From positions 1 through 21,624 of the forward strand of contig DATGKK010000135.1 of the NCBI GenBank assembly GCA_035294725.1: a stretch of 21,624 nucleotides of DNA, given 5' to 3'. Below the pieces are notes generated by a model that saw only the letters and a program-made list of their open reading frames with translations, was not told the origin of the DNA and did no database searches. The position numbers were made by a program, and so were the translations under genes. Below are positions 7,877-14,244 of this stretch, piece by piece. Numbering within the stretch: position 1 is the stretch's first letter; each line of letters opens with the position of its first letter. This stretch comes from DATGKK01 sp035294725 (GTDB lineage Bacteria; Actinomycetota; Acidimicrobiia; Acidimicrobiales; Bog-793).

Positions 7877-8674
7877 TCAGCCGCCCGGGACCTCGGCCAG
7901 CCTCGACTCGATCGTCGCCGACTCCGAGAGACCGAGCTCTCGCCACCGGTGGCGGCCGACGGCTCGCAGGACCCGCTCGGGCACGAGGCCGACGAGCTCC
8001 GCGGAGACCACCGGGAGCAGCTCGGAGACGGCGTCGTAGACCTCGGCCGGGCCGACCTCGTCGGGCTCGATCAGGTTGAACGAGATCTGCACGTCGAGCC
8101 CGACCTGGAAGGCGAGCGCACGGACCTCACGCCGCCGGAGCGACCGGGCCACCTCCCGTGCCTCGTCGAGGCCGGCCCGGACGACGAGGTTGTAGGCGAC
8201 GAGCACGGGGCGGGCGCCGACACAGGTTGCCCCGGCGCTCGGGTGCGGCTGCGGGGGGCCGGTGTCGGGGGGGAGGACGGTGAAGGCCTGCCGTCTCACC
8301 TCGGGCAGGCTGCGCTCGGGACCGTAGAGGAAGCAGGGCACGCCCTTGTCACCGAACTGCCGGGCGAACCGGTCCCTCGCGGCCAGGGCGGCCTCGAAGG
8401 GCGAGCCGTAGGGCACGAACGGGACGACGTCGGCGACGCCGAGCCGGGGGTGGACGCCGTCGTGACCTCGCAGGTCGAGGAGCTCGACTGCCGTCCGGGA
8501 GAGGGCGAGCGACGCTTCCTCGACTGCGTCGGGAGCGCCGCACAGCGTGAAGACGCTGCGATGGTGATGAGGGTCGGCGTGGACGTCGAGCAACAGGGAG
8601 CCCGCGCTCTCACGCAGGCGGTCGAGGAGAGCCCGGTCCCGGCCCTCCGAGATGTTGATGACCGCCTCGATCAC
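7877..8674 (-). CDS. Glutamate formimidoyltransferase-like protein (single domain)
   Basis: Resembles the formiminotransferase part of FTCD, which moves a formimino group between formiminoglutamate and tetrahydrofolate in histidine breakdown. 265 aa, somewhat shorter than the usual 300 or so. The N-terminal subdomain starts with VINISEGRD and has a His-rich DPHHHRSVF. The segment GHDGVHPRLGVADVVPF includes H75 in the HPR position where the known enzyme has its catalytic His. The C-terminal subdomain contains VAYNLVVRAGLDEAREVARSL and FNLIEP. There is no cyclodeaminase domain and no hut genes nearby, so the physiological reaction is uncertain; a one-carbon or folate side role is possible. The start is a GTG 25 bases after the WhiB gene at 8700-8945, so the two may be co-transcribed. 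There is no good ribosome binding site. Confidence 0.82.
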   Translation of the reverse strand: MIEAVINISEGRDRALLDRLRESAGSLLLDVHADPHHHRSVFTLCGAPDAVEEASLALSRTAVELLDLRGHDGVHPRLGVADVVPFVPYGSPFEAALAARDRFARQFGDKGVPCFLYGPERSLPEVRRQAFTVLPPDTGPPQPHPSAGATCVGARPVLVAYNLVVRAGLDEAREVARSLRRREVRALAFQVGLDVQISFNLIEPDEVGPAEVYDAVSELLPVVSAELVGLVPERVLRAVGRHRWRELGLSESATIESRLAEVPGG

Positions 8675-8699
8675 TCCGGCGGCGGTGTGTCGGTGCTGT

Positions 8700-8945
8700 T
8701 CAGCGGGTTGCCTGCATCGCGGCGAGGCGCCGCCGGCGTGCGATCCGCCGCCGTTCCCGCTCCGAGGTCCCGCCCCACACGCCGTGGTCGATGTGGTACT
8801 CCATCGCGTACTCGAGGCAGGGGCTCTTCACCGGGCAGTCGGCGCAGATGCGCCGAGCAGCCTCCACGCCCACGCCGTCGCTCGGGAAGAACAGGTCCGG
8901 CGGGTACTCCCGGCAGTTCCCACGTGCCATCCAGGAAGTGTCCAT
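8700..8945 (-). CDS. WhiB-family iron-sulfur transcriptional regulator (second copy)
   Basis: Second Wbl protein in the window, 81 aa from the ATG at 8945; an in-frame GTG at 8951 would add two residues. Cysteines C11, C34, C37 and C43 have the family spacing for a [4Fe-4S] cluster. GVWGG follows, then ERERRRIARRRRLAAMQ, the basic DNA-contact tail. It shares the GxWGGxSERERRR core with the gene at 7591 but differs in its N-terminus and in the region before the second cysteine, so it is a paralogue rather than a recent duplicate. It is transcribed leftward, opposite to the first copy, and is followed 25 bases later by the formiminotransferase-like gene. No clear ribosome binding site or TANNNT box was found upstream. 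A TTGACC at about 8981-8986 on the minus strand could be a -35, but no matching -10 is obvious. Confidence 0.93.
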   Translation of the reverse strand: MDTSWMARGNCREYPPDLFFPSDGVGVEAARRICADCPVKSPCLEYAMEYHIDHGVWGGTSERERRRIARRRRLAAMQATR

Positions 8946-9048
8946 CGCCACTCATTGTGGTGGCGGCATCTGGCGAAAGCATGGTCAAACCCTGAGAGTT
9001 GACTGAGAGTCTGGAGCCGACCGGGGAGGGCGAGCTCGCCCGGGCAAC

Positions 9049-9054
9049 TACACT
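9049..9054 (+). promoter_or_regulatory. Possible -10 box for the gene at 9102
   Basis: TACACT matches TANNNT, inside GCAACTACACTG. Transcription would start near 9061, giving a leader of about 40 bases with the GAAGGAG ribosome binding site at 9086-9092. It shares AACTACAC with the palindrome at 7545-7560. Confidence 0.4.
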
Positions 9055-9101
9055 GCCCTTCCCGTCGGGCCGGAGCGCCCGAGCCGAAGGAGACCCGGTC
9101 C

Positions 9102-9401
9102 ATGACGATGTCGTCGCCCCAACCCGACGAGCAGCAGGTCGACGAGCCACCGCGGGGTCACGTGCGGATGGTCTACCTCGGCCCCGTCGCTCCCCATTGG
9201 GAGGTCGACACGGTGTTCGGCGATCGGATCGTGCTCGACGAGTTCCGCCAGCGAGCCCTCGCTCGGCTCGTCCTGCTCCCCCCGCACGACCCGCAGTTCC
9301 GGAGGAACCGCGAGCGGATCGCCCGTGACGCGGAGCGGGAGAACCTCATCCTCGAGTGGGATCTCGGGGTGCCCGATGACGAGGAGCCGGCAGGTTCCTG
9401 A
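9102..9401 (+). CDS. Small protein of unknown function, conserved-looking
   Basis: 99 aa, soluble and acidic overall, with no signal peptide or membrane segment. After a Gln/Pro/Asp-rich N-terminus comes a compact region (about residues 20-65) with RMVYLGPVAPHWEV, then a basic helix (RRNRERIARDAERE) and an acidic end. I do not recognise the family. The ATG at 9102 has a strong GAAGGAG nine bases upstream, which supports a real gene; a second in-frame ATG follows two codons later. It is divergent from the second WhiB gene, sharing a spacer of about 155 bases, and converges on the zincin gene. No function can be assigned. Confidence 0.72.
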   Translation: MTMSSPQPDEQQVDEPPRGHVRMVYLGPVAPHWEVDTVFGDRIVLDEFRQRALARLVLLPPHDPQFRRNRERIARDAERENLILEWDLGVPDDEEPAGS

Positions 9402-9464
9402 GCTGCGGCCGCCGGCCGGTTGAGCGTGCCTCTCACCTGACCACGGGTCGAGACGGGCCGGTCG

Positions 9465-10688
9465 CTATCCGAGCTCGAGGCGGGCGAGCCACAGACCGGG
9501 AGCGTCGAGCTCGGCCGGGGTGGGGAGGCTCGCCTCGTCGAGCCAGAGCCGGGCCAGCTGCGCGTCCCCAGAGCGCTCCAGCACTCCCTGCACGAAGCGG
9601 GCGCCCCTGTCCACGCTCTCCTGGTCGAGTCGCAGACCGAACAGCTCCTCCGCGACGCGCTCGCCGCGCCCCCGCCCGACCCGCCGCCGCCGCATCGCCT
9701 CGTTGATCGGGGTGTGAGCCCCGATGAGGCGGGTGGCGACCGTCGTCGTGACGTGCTCGGCGTATCCCGAGATCGTGGCCACGAGGGCGTCGAGCTGCGC
9801 GCGCACGGCCTGTAGCTCGGACGCGTCGGCGGGGGCGCTCAGCGCCGAGGGCTCGGCGAACAGGTCCATCATCGACGACGGGTCAGACGGGTCGGCGCCG
9901 CGCATGAGCGCCTCGAGGGTGGCGGTGTCGGGGCGCACCTTCTCGGCGTGGCTGACGACGAGCTCCGCGAGCCGGGCGGCGACGTGCGGCCGGGAGAGCA
10001 CGGCGTGGTGGGCGATCTCGTGGACGCAGAGCCACAGCGAGAGGTCGTCCTGGCGAAGGCTCCAGTCCTCGGCGAAGCGGGCGAGGTTGGCACCGACGAC
10101 GAGGATCTCGTCGTCGCGGGCCGGGGCGACGGGAACCTCGTAGAGGCCGAGAGCGTTGCGGGCGAGGTGACCGACTGCAGAGCCGACCTGCATCGCCATC
10201 ATCATCGGCATCACGGCGCCGGCCCAGCGACCGAGCAGCTCGGCGAGGCGGCGCGCCTCCTCCTCGTCGCCCCCGCCTGCGTCGCTGGCTGCGGGCTCGC
10301 CGCCCGCCTCGGCGACCCCCTGCGGGGAGGGTGCCGGAGGGACAGACGCCGTGTTGAGGCGCTCGAGGACCGGGTGCCAGGTCTCGAGCGTGCGGCGGGC
10401 CCACTCTCCCCGGCTCGTGAGGACGAGGCGGGGAGCCCGCCCCGCCGGCGACGGCTGCATGCCCGTCACGTCGGCGACGTGCATCGCCGCGACGTCGCTC
10501 AGCTCCTCGATGCGGATGCGGTCCTGCGGGTCGGGGTTGGGGTCCGGCTCGTCGCCGGCGGCTGCGCTTGCAGCCAGCTGGTGGGCGATCGGCCACTGGA
10601 AGCCGCGGGCGGTCGGCATCAGCCTCATGAGGTCGCCGAGCATCTTGGTGAGGAAGTCGTCGCCGCCGAAGGAGGGCACGCCGCTCAC
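9465..10688 (-). CDS. Zinc metallopeptidase-like protein, Zincin_2/DUF2342 family
   Basis: 407 aa protein with a zincin signature H223-E-I-A-H227-H228 in LWLCVHEIAHHAVLSRPH; the two His and the Glu would bind zinc and activate water. The stretch MAMQVGSAVGHLARNALGLYEVP and the overall layout fit the actinobacterial Zincin_2 (DUF2342) family, sometimes labelled F420-biosynthesis-associated from genome context alone. No signal peptide or clear membrane anchor is visible, so a cytosolic location is likely. An Ala/Gly/Pro-rich linker lies near residues 115-145. The start is a GTG 55 bases after the stop of the PDZ gene upstream on the same strand, so the two may share a transcript. No clear ribosome binding site was seen. 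The substrate is unknown. Confidence 0.85.
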   Translation of the reverse strand: MSGVPSFGGDDFLTKMLGDLMRLMPTARGFQWPIAHQLAASAAAGDEPDPNPDPQDRIRIEELSDVAAMHVADVTGMQPSPAGRAPRLVLTSRGEWARRTLETWHPVLERLNTASVPPAPSPQGVAEAGGEPAASDAGGGDEEEARRLAELLGRWAGAVMPMMMAMQVGSAVGHLARNALGLYEVPVAPARDDEILVVGANLARFAEDWSLRQDDLSLWLCVHEIAHHAVLSRPHVAARLAELVVSHAEKVRPDTATLEALMRGADPSDPSSMMDLFAEPSALSAPADASELQAVRAQLDALVATISGYAEHVTTTVATRLIGAHTPINEAMRRRRVGRGRGERVAEELFGLRLDQESVDRGARFVQGVLERSGDAQLARLWLDEASLPTPAELDAPGLWLARLELG

Positions 10689-10743
10689 GGGCCTACGCCG
10701 GACCCGTGCTGAGCGAGGCCGGTGGGTACGTGGCGGCCACCTC

Positions 10744-12021
10744 TCAGGCGGCCGGGGCGAGACGGGCCTCGAGCTCGGTCTCGCGGCCGGCGCGGACGAT
10801 GTCGATGCGGACCGTGGTGTTCGGAGCCATCAGGTACAGCAGACCCTGCAGCACGGCCATCGAGGCCACGTGCTGGCCATCGATCGACTCGATGAGGTCG
10901 CCACGGCGTATGCCGGCTCTCGCGGCGGCGCTGCCCTTGCGCACTGCCATGACGTCGACCCCGACGGCCTCGCTCCCGGACGAGGAGATCTCCGCCACGG
11001 TGCTGTGGTCATGCAGCTTGGTCCTCGTGATCGCAAGGACGCGAGCGTGCCCCGTCCGACCCTCGATGCCGAGCCAGCCGTGGTCGACTCGCCCGTTCGA
11101 GATGAGGTACTGCGCGATCCGGCCCACGACCCAGCCCGGGGCGGCGATGGCGTCCCCTTCGCGGTCGGCGACCACCATCCCGCTGATCTGGCCCTCGGCA
11201 TCGACGAGCAGCGTCCCCACCGGCGCGGCGGAGAGACCGAGCGACCGGGGGCAGATCTCGAGCAGCATCGGGCCCGACGAGAGGCTCGTCGGCTGGAAGG
11301 CCGAGCGCACCGGAGCCACTTCCATTCCCGCTCTCCGGCTCCGCCACGCGACCATCAGCAGCGAGTCGGCCGGGACCTGGCGCAGCGGCGAGATGTCGAG
11401 CGGGGTGAGGTCGAGGCCGGAGACCTCCACCCGCACGACGGCAAGGCCCGTGACCGGGTCCGAGCCGGACAGCGTCGCGATGAGCTCCTCGCCGTTGCCG
11501 AGCAGCACCGAGATTGCCGAGGCGCCTGCCACCACGGCGGCCGGCACGGCGATGTAACCGCTGCGCGAGACGATCACCCCGTCCCCGCTCACCTCGGTCG
11601 TGCCCCGTGAGGCCTGCACCTCGACGAGAGCCGACTCGACGTGGGCGGCCTCTTGCTCGATCGGAGCCGTCTTCAGCAGTGGGGACGTGGTGGTCGGGAC
11701 GCTGCGGAAGATCGCCGAGAGGGAGTTCGCCGTCGCGGAGGAGGCGGGCGCATCGTGGAGCCAGGCGGTGAGGTGGGTGCCGATGAGGACGACGCCGGTT
11801 GCGAGGAGGGCTCCGACGATGCCGGCGGCACCGGCTCCTGCACGGGTGGGCGTGCTCGCGAGCCACCGCCGCCGCGCGGCGAGCATCTGTGCCTCGGGGA
11901 CGCCGAGCATGGCGCCGCTCAACTCGGAAGGATGGCGCCAGATCCGGTCATCGGGTGGGAGGAGGGGTGGTCCTGGCTCGTCATCCTGCCAGTCCTCGAA
12001 GTCCCTCCCTCGCTCGGCCAC
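10744..12021 (-). CDS. Membrane-anchored PDZ protein with degenerate HtrA-like protease domain
   Basis: 425 aa from the GTG at 12021. The N-terminal cytosolic part has DDRIWRHPSEL (24-34), a motif I recall from actinobacterial HtrA-like proteins. One membrane helix lies at about 63-83. A trypsin-like domain spans about 130-305 and a PDZ domain about 315-420, with DVMAVRKGSAAARAGIRRGD as the PDZ core. Aligned by eye to HtrA, the protease domain keeps the scaffold but not the triad. Where TNNHVV is expected it has VPAAVV (A162), where DLAV is expected it has GLAV (G192), and GNSGGPLL is replaced by AAPVGTLL. It should therefore be an inactive pseudoprotease that may bind peptides outside the membrane. 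The reading frame is open up to 12393, but that part overlaps moaE. The -10 box eight bases before the GTG supports the shorter start. Confidence 0.82.
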   Translation of the reverse strand: MAERGRDFEDWQDDEPGPPLLPPDDRIWRHPSELSGAMLGVPEAQMLAARRRWLASTPTRAGAGAAGIVGALLATGVVLIGTHLTAWLHDAPASSATANSLSAIFRSVPTTTSPLLKTAPIEQEAAHVESALVEVQASRGTTEVSGDGVIVSRSGYIAVPAAVVAGASAISVLLGNGEELIATLSGSDPVTGLAVVRVEVSGLDLTPLDISPLRQVPADSLLMVAWRSRRAGMEVAPVRSAFQPTSLSSGPMLLEICPRSLGLSAAPVGTLLVDAEGQISGMVVADREGDAIAAPGWVVGRIAQYLISNGRVDHGWLGIEGRTGHARVLAITRTKLHDHSTVAEISSSGSEAVGVDVMAVRKGSAAARAGIRRGDLIESIDGQHVASMAVLQGLLYLMAPNTTVRIDIVRAGRETELEARLAPAA

Positions 12022-12029
12022 GGGAGCAG

Positions 12030-12035
12030 AGGATA
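12030..12035 (-). promoter_or_regulatory. -10 box for a leaderless PDZ pseudoprotease transcript
   Basis: TATCCT on the minus strand ends eight bases before the GTG at 12021, with no ribosome binding site between. It fits a leaderless start and decides the N-terminus of the gene. Confidence 0.55.
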
Positions 12036-12113
12036 CAAAGCGACGTCCCGAGATGGGGCGCGACCTCGGTCGCTGCCGCGTTGGCGGGCGGCCCTGCGCG
12101 CGGCTGTGATGTC

Positions 12114-12119
12114 TACGAT
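12114..12119 (+). promoter_or_regulatory. -10 box for a leaderless moaE transcript
   Basis: TACGAT ends seven bases before the GTG at 12127. The in-frame ATG at 12118 overlaps this box and could not be used if transcription starts downstream of it. Confidence 0.5.
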
Positions 12120-12126
12120 GCGTCGC

Positions 12127-12606
12127 GTGATCGAACCGGGATCGAGCGCCGACTGGCTGGCGCTCACCGGCGAGCCGATCCGGCTCGAGCGTGCGCTCGA
12201 GTGGGCGAGTGGGCCGGCGTGGGGAGGCGTGGTCGGCTTCTCCGGTGTCGTGCGCGAGAGCGCCGAGGGGCGCAGGGACGTGAGCGCCATCGACTACGAG
12301 GCGTACGAGGCGCAGGTGCTCGGCCGCTTCGAGCAGATCGCCGCGATGGCGCGCCGGGAGTGGCCGGAGCTCGGGCGTCTCGTGATCTGGCACCGGACCG
12401 GGCGGGTCGAGACCGGTGAGAGCTCAGTCGTGACGGTCGCGTCCGCTCCCCATCGGGCCGAGGCGTTCGAGGCGTGCCGATTCCTCATCGACACGCTCAA
12501 GTCAACGGTCCCGATCTGGAAGCGGGAGCACTGGTCCGGTGGGAGCGACTGGAGCCCGGCCGCGCACCCGATCCGACCGGTCGGCGGCTCGGCAGAGCTG
12601 CCGTGA
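12127..12606 (+). CDS. moaE: Molybdopterin synthase catalytic subunit
   Basis: Large subunit of molybdopterin synthase, which with thiocarboxylated MoaD inserts the dithiolene sulfurs into cyclic pyranopterin monophosphate. 159 aa, a normal length. Family landmarks in order are GVVGFSGVVRE, IDYEAYEAQ, WHRTGRVETGESSV, HRAEAFEACRFLIDTLKSTVPIWKRE and a trailing W. The lysines in DTLK and IWK are the known active-site lysines of MoaE. The GTG start is chosen from the -10 box spacing; ATG at 12118 would add three residues. The 3' end overlaps the actin-like gene by four bases (GTGA), so the two are translationally coupled. No moaD or other molybdenum cofactor gene is in the window. Confidence 0.93.
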   Translation: MIEPGSSADWLALTGEPIRLERALEWASGPAWGGVVGFSGVVRESAEGRRDVSAIDYEAYEAQVLGRFEQIAAMARREWPELGRLVIWHRTGRVETGESSVVTVASAPHRAEAFEACRFLIDTLKSTVPIWKREHWSGGSDWSPAAHPIRPVGGSAELP

Positions 12607-13616
12607 CCGGCCTCGCCGTCGACCTCGGGACCGGCCGGACGCGTGCGGCGGATTCCTCGGGGCGACTCGTGCTGGACGAGCCCTCGGCGGCCGCCGTCGA
12701 CTTGCGCGACGGTTCGCTCGTCGCCTTCGGCGCCAGCGCGCTCGACCTGCCGGGTCGCTCGGCCGGGCAGGTGCGCCTCGTCCGCCCCGTCGTCCACGGG
12801 CAGCTCCAGGACCTCGGGCTTACGGACCAGGTAGTGGCACACGTGATGACACGTGCGCGCAGGGCCGTCGGGCGCCACCCCGAGGTGCTCTGCACGGTCC
12901 CGGGCCTCGCAAGCGGGGTGCAGCGCCGCGCGTTGCAGCGGGCCTTCACCCGGGCGGGGGCGGCGAGGGTCGAGTTCATCCAGCACGCCGTGGCCGCCGG
13001 CATCGGTCTGCGACTCGAGATCGGCGAGCCCGTGGCGAGCATGGTCGTCGACGTCGGCGCCGGCACGCTCGATGCCTCGGTGATCGCGCTCGGCGGCGTC
13101 GTGACGGAAGCCTCGCTCCCGCTCGGCGGGAACGACCTCGACCTGGCCGTGAGGGAGGCCTGCCTGCGCACCCACGACCTCGTCGTGAGCCTGGCCACCG
13201 CCGAGGAGCTGAAGGTGGCCATCGGCGCGGCCTCGCCCGGTCCGGAGTCGAAGATGGAGGTGACCGGGCGCGACGCCTCGAACGGCGCAGTCCGGACCGT
13301 CGTCGTCTCGACCTCGGACGTCGCGGCGGCGATCTCGGACGGGGTCTCGGCCATGATCGCCGCTGCGGTCCGCTGCATCGTGGAGGCGCCCCCTGACCTC
13401 GCGAACGACCTGCTGTCAGAGGGGCTGCACCTTGCGGGTGAGGGGAGCCTCCTCGCCGGCTTCTCGCGCCGCCTCGCCTCGGCGACCGGTGTCCCGGTGC
13501 ACCTGCCCGAGTCGCCCGGGAGGGCGGCCGTGCTCGGCGCCGCACGCTGCCTCCGGGATCTCTCGGCGGTCAGCGGGGCGCGCGGCCTGGCGGGGGGAGG
13601 TCGCGCTCGCTCGTGA
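12603..13616 (+). CDS. Divergent MreB-like actin-fold ATPase
   Basis: 337 aa protein of the MreB/Hsp70/actin superfamily. Phosphate 1 loop: AVDLGTGRTRAA (D7, G9, T10). This is followed by LVLDEPSAAAVD, which matches the LNEPSVVAID of MreB, and IRP-like RLVRPVVHGQLQD. Phosphate 2 loop: VVDVGAGTLDASVIALGG (D150). Then LGGNDLDLAVRE, which fits GGDEMDEAI. The MreB segment EEPMAAAIG, which carries the Glu linked to ATP hydrolysis, is replaced by QHAVAAGIG (Q127-H128), so nucleotide turnover may be altered. There is no clear amphipathic N-terminal helix. MreB forms membrane-bound filaments guiding wall synthesis; a scaffold role here is inference. The GTG start overlaps the moaE stop by four bases. 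The 3' end overlaps the opposite-strand HEAT gene by 47 bases. No mreC or mreD is nearby. Confidence 0.8.
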   Translation: MTGLAVDLGTGRTRAADSSGRLVLDEPSAAAVDLRDGSLVAFGASALDLPGRSAGQVRLVRPVVHGQLQDLGLTDQVVAHVMTRARRAVGRHPEVLCTVPGLASGVQRRALQRAFTRAGAARVEFIQHAVAAGIGLRLEIGEPVASMVVDVGAGTLDASVIALGGVVTEASLPLGGNDLDLAVREACLRTHDLVVSLATAEELKVAIGAASPGPESKMEVTGRDASNGAVRTVVVSTSDVAAAISDGVSAMIAAAVRCIVEAPPDLANDLLSEGLHLAGEGSLLAGFSRRLASATGVPVHLPESPGRAAVLGAARCLRDLSAVSGARGLAGGGRARS

Positions 13617-14244
13617 GGTCCTCCGCGGCCTGGCGCACCTGCCAGTCGCGGTCTGAGAGCGCGTGTTCGAGGGCGGCGTCGACGAGCGGTCCTGAGTAGG
13701 AGGCAAGGGCCAGGACCGCCCGCCGGCGTACCGCCGCGCGATCCTCGAGAGCTGCCAGGATCACAGGTAGCGACTCGCTCGCTGCGATGGCGCCGAGCGC
13801 AGCGACGGCCGACTCCCTGCAGAGGGCGTCGTGGTGGGCGGAGGCGACGGTGGCAAGGGCACCTGCCGCCTCGGGCGCCTGCAGCTCGCCGAGGCAGAAG
13901 CATGCCGCCTCCACCACCTCGCCCGCCTCGTCGCTAAGGAGCGTCATGGCGAGCTCGACGAGAGCCGCGCGGGTCAGGCCGGCTCGCCAGGCCACCTCGG
14001 CCAGGCGCCGCCTCACGAGCGGGGAGGGGTCCCTCCGGGCCCGTTCGAGGTCGGGGCTCGCCAGGCTGCCGAGCCGGACGAGCGCGCCGACGGCGGCCGC
14101 TCGGACGCCGGCATCGGCGTCGTCGAGCGCACGCCGCGCCGCGGCCTCGTCCCCGAGGTGGCCCGCCGCTGCCGCGGCGCCCTTGCGCCGCGCCGCCTGC
14201 CAGGGCCCCTCGTCGTGCAAGGCTGGCGGATCGTGGAGACCCAT
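13570..14244 (-). CDS. HEAT-repeat protein
   Basis: 224 aa, almost entirely short helical pairs with the Ala/Leu/Arg pattern of HEAT or PBS-lyase repeats, such as DADAGVRAAAVGALVRLG, ESAVAALGAIAASES and RAAVRRRAVLALASYSG. About six repeats are visible between residues 30 and 210. Such proteins are all-helical solenoids that bind protein partners; no catalytic motif is present. ATG at 14244 is preferred to ATG at 14271 because a TANNNT box ends nine bases before it and no ribosome binding site is seen. Its 3' end overlaps the actin-like gene by 47 bases in the convergent sense, and its 5' end meets or overlaps the PDZ-Lon gene on the other strand. The partner is unknown; the neighbours hint at envelope or morphogenesis work, but this is only context. 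Confidence 0.78.
   Translation of the reverse strand: MGLHDPPALHDEGPWQAARRKGAAAAAGHLGDEAAARRALDDADAGVRAAAVGALVRLGSLASPDLERARRDPSPLVRRRLAEVAWRAGLTRAALVELAMTLLSDEAGEVVEAACFCLGELQAPEAAGALATVASAHHDALCRESAVAALGAIAASESLPVILAALEDRAAVRRRAVLALASYSGPLVDAALEHALSDRDWQVRQAAEDLTSERDLPPPGRAPR

Noticed and set aside
12022..12393. N-terminal extension of the PDZ pseudoprotease
   Set aside because: Would overlap moaE on the other strand; composition changes abruptly and a -10 box sits just before GTG 12021.
13831..14232. N-terminal extension of the PDZ-Lon protease
   Set aside because: Lies opposite the HEAT gene and has no family-like sequence; the membrane helix follows soon after GTG 14233.
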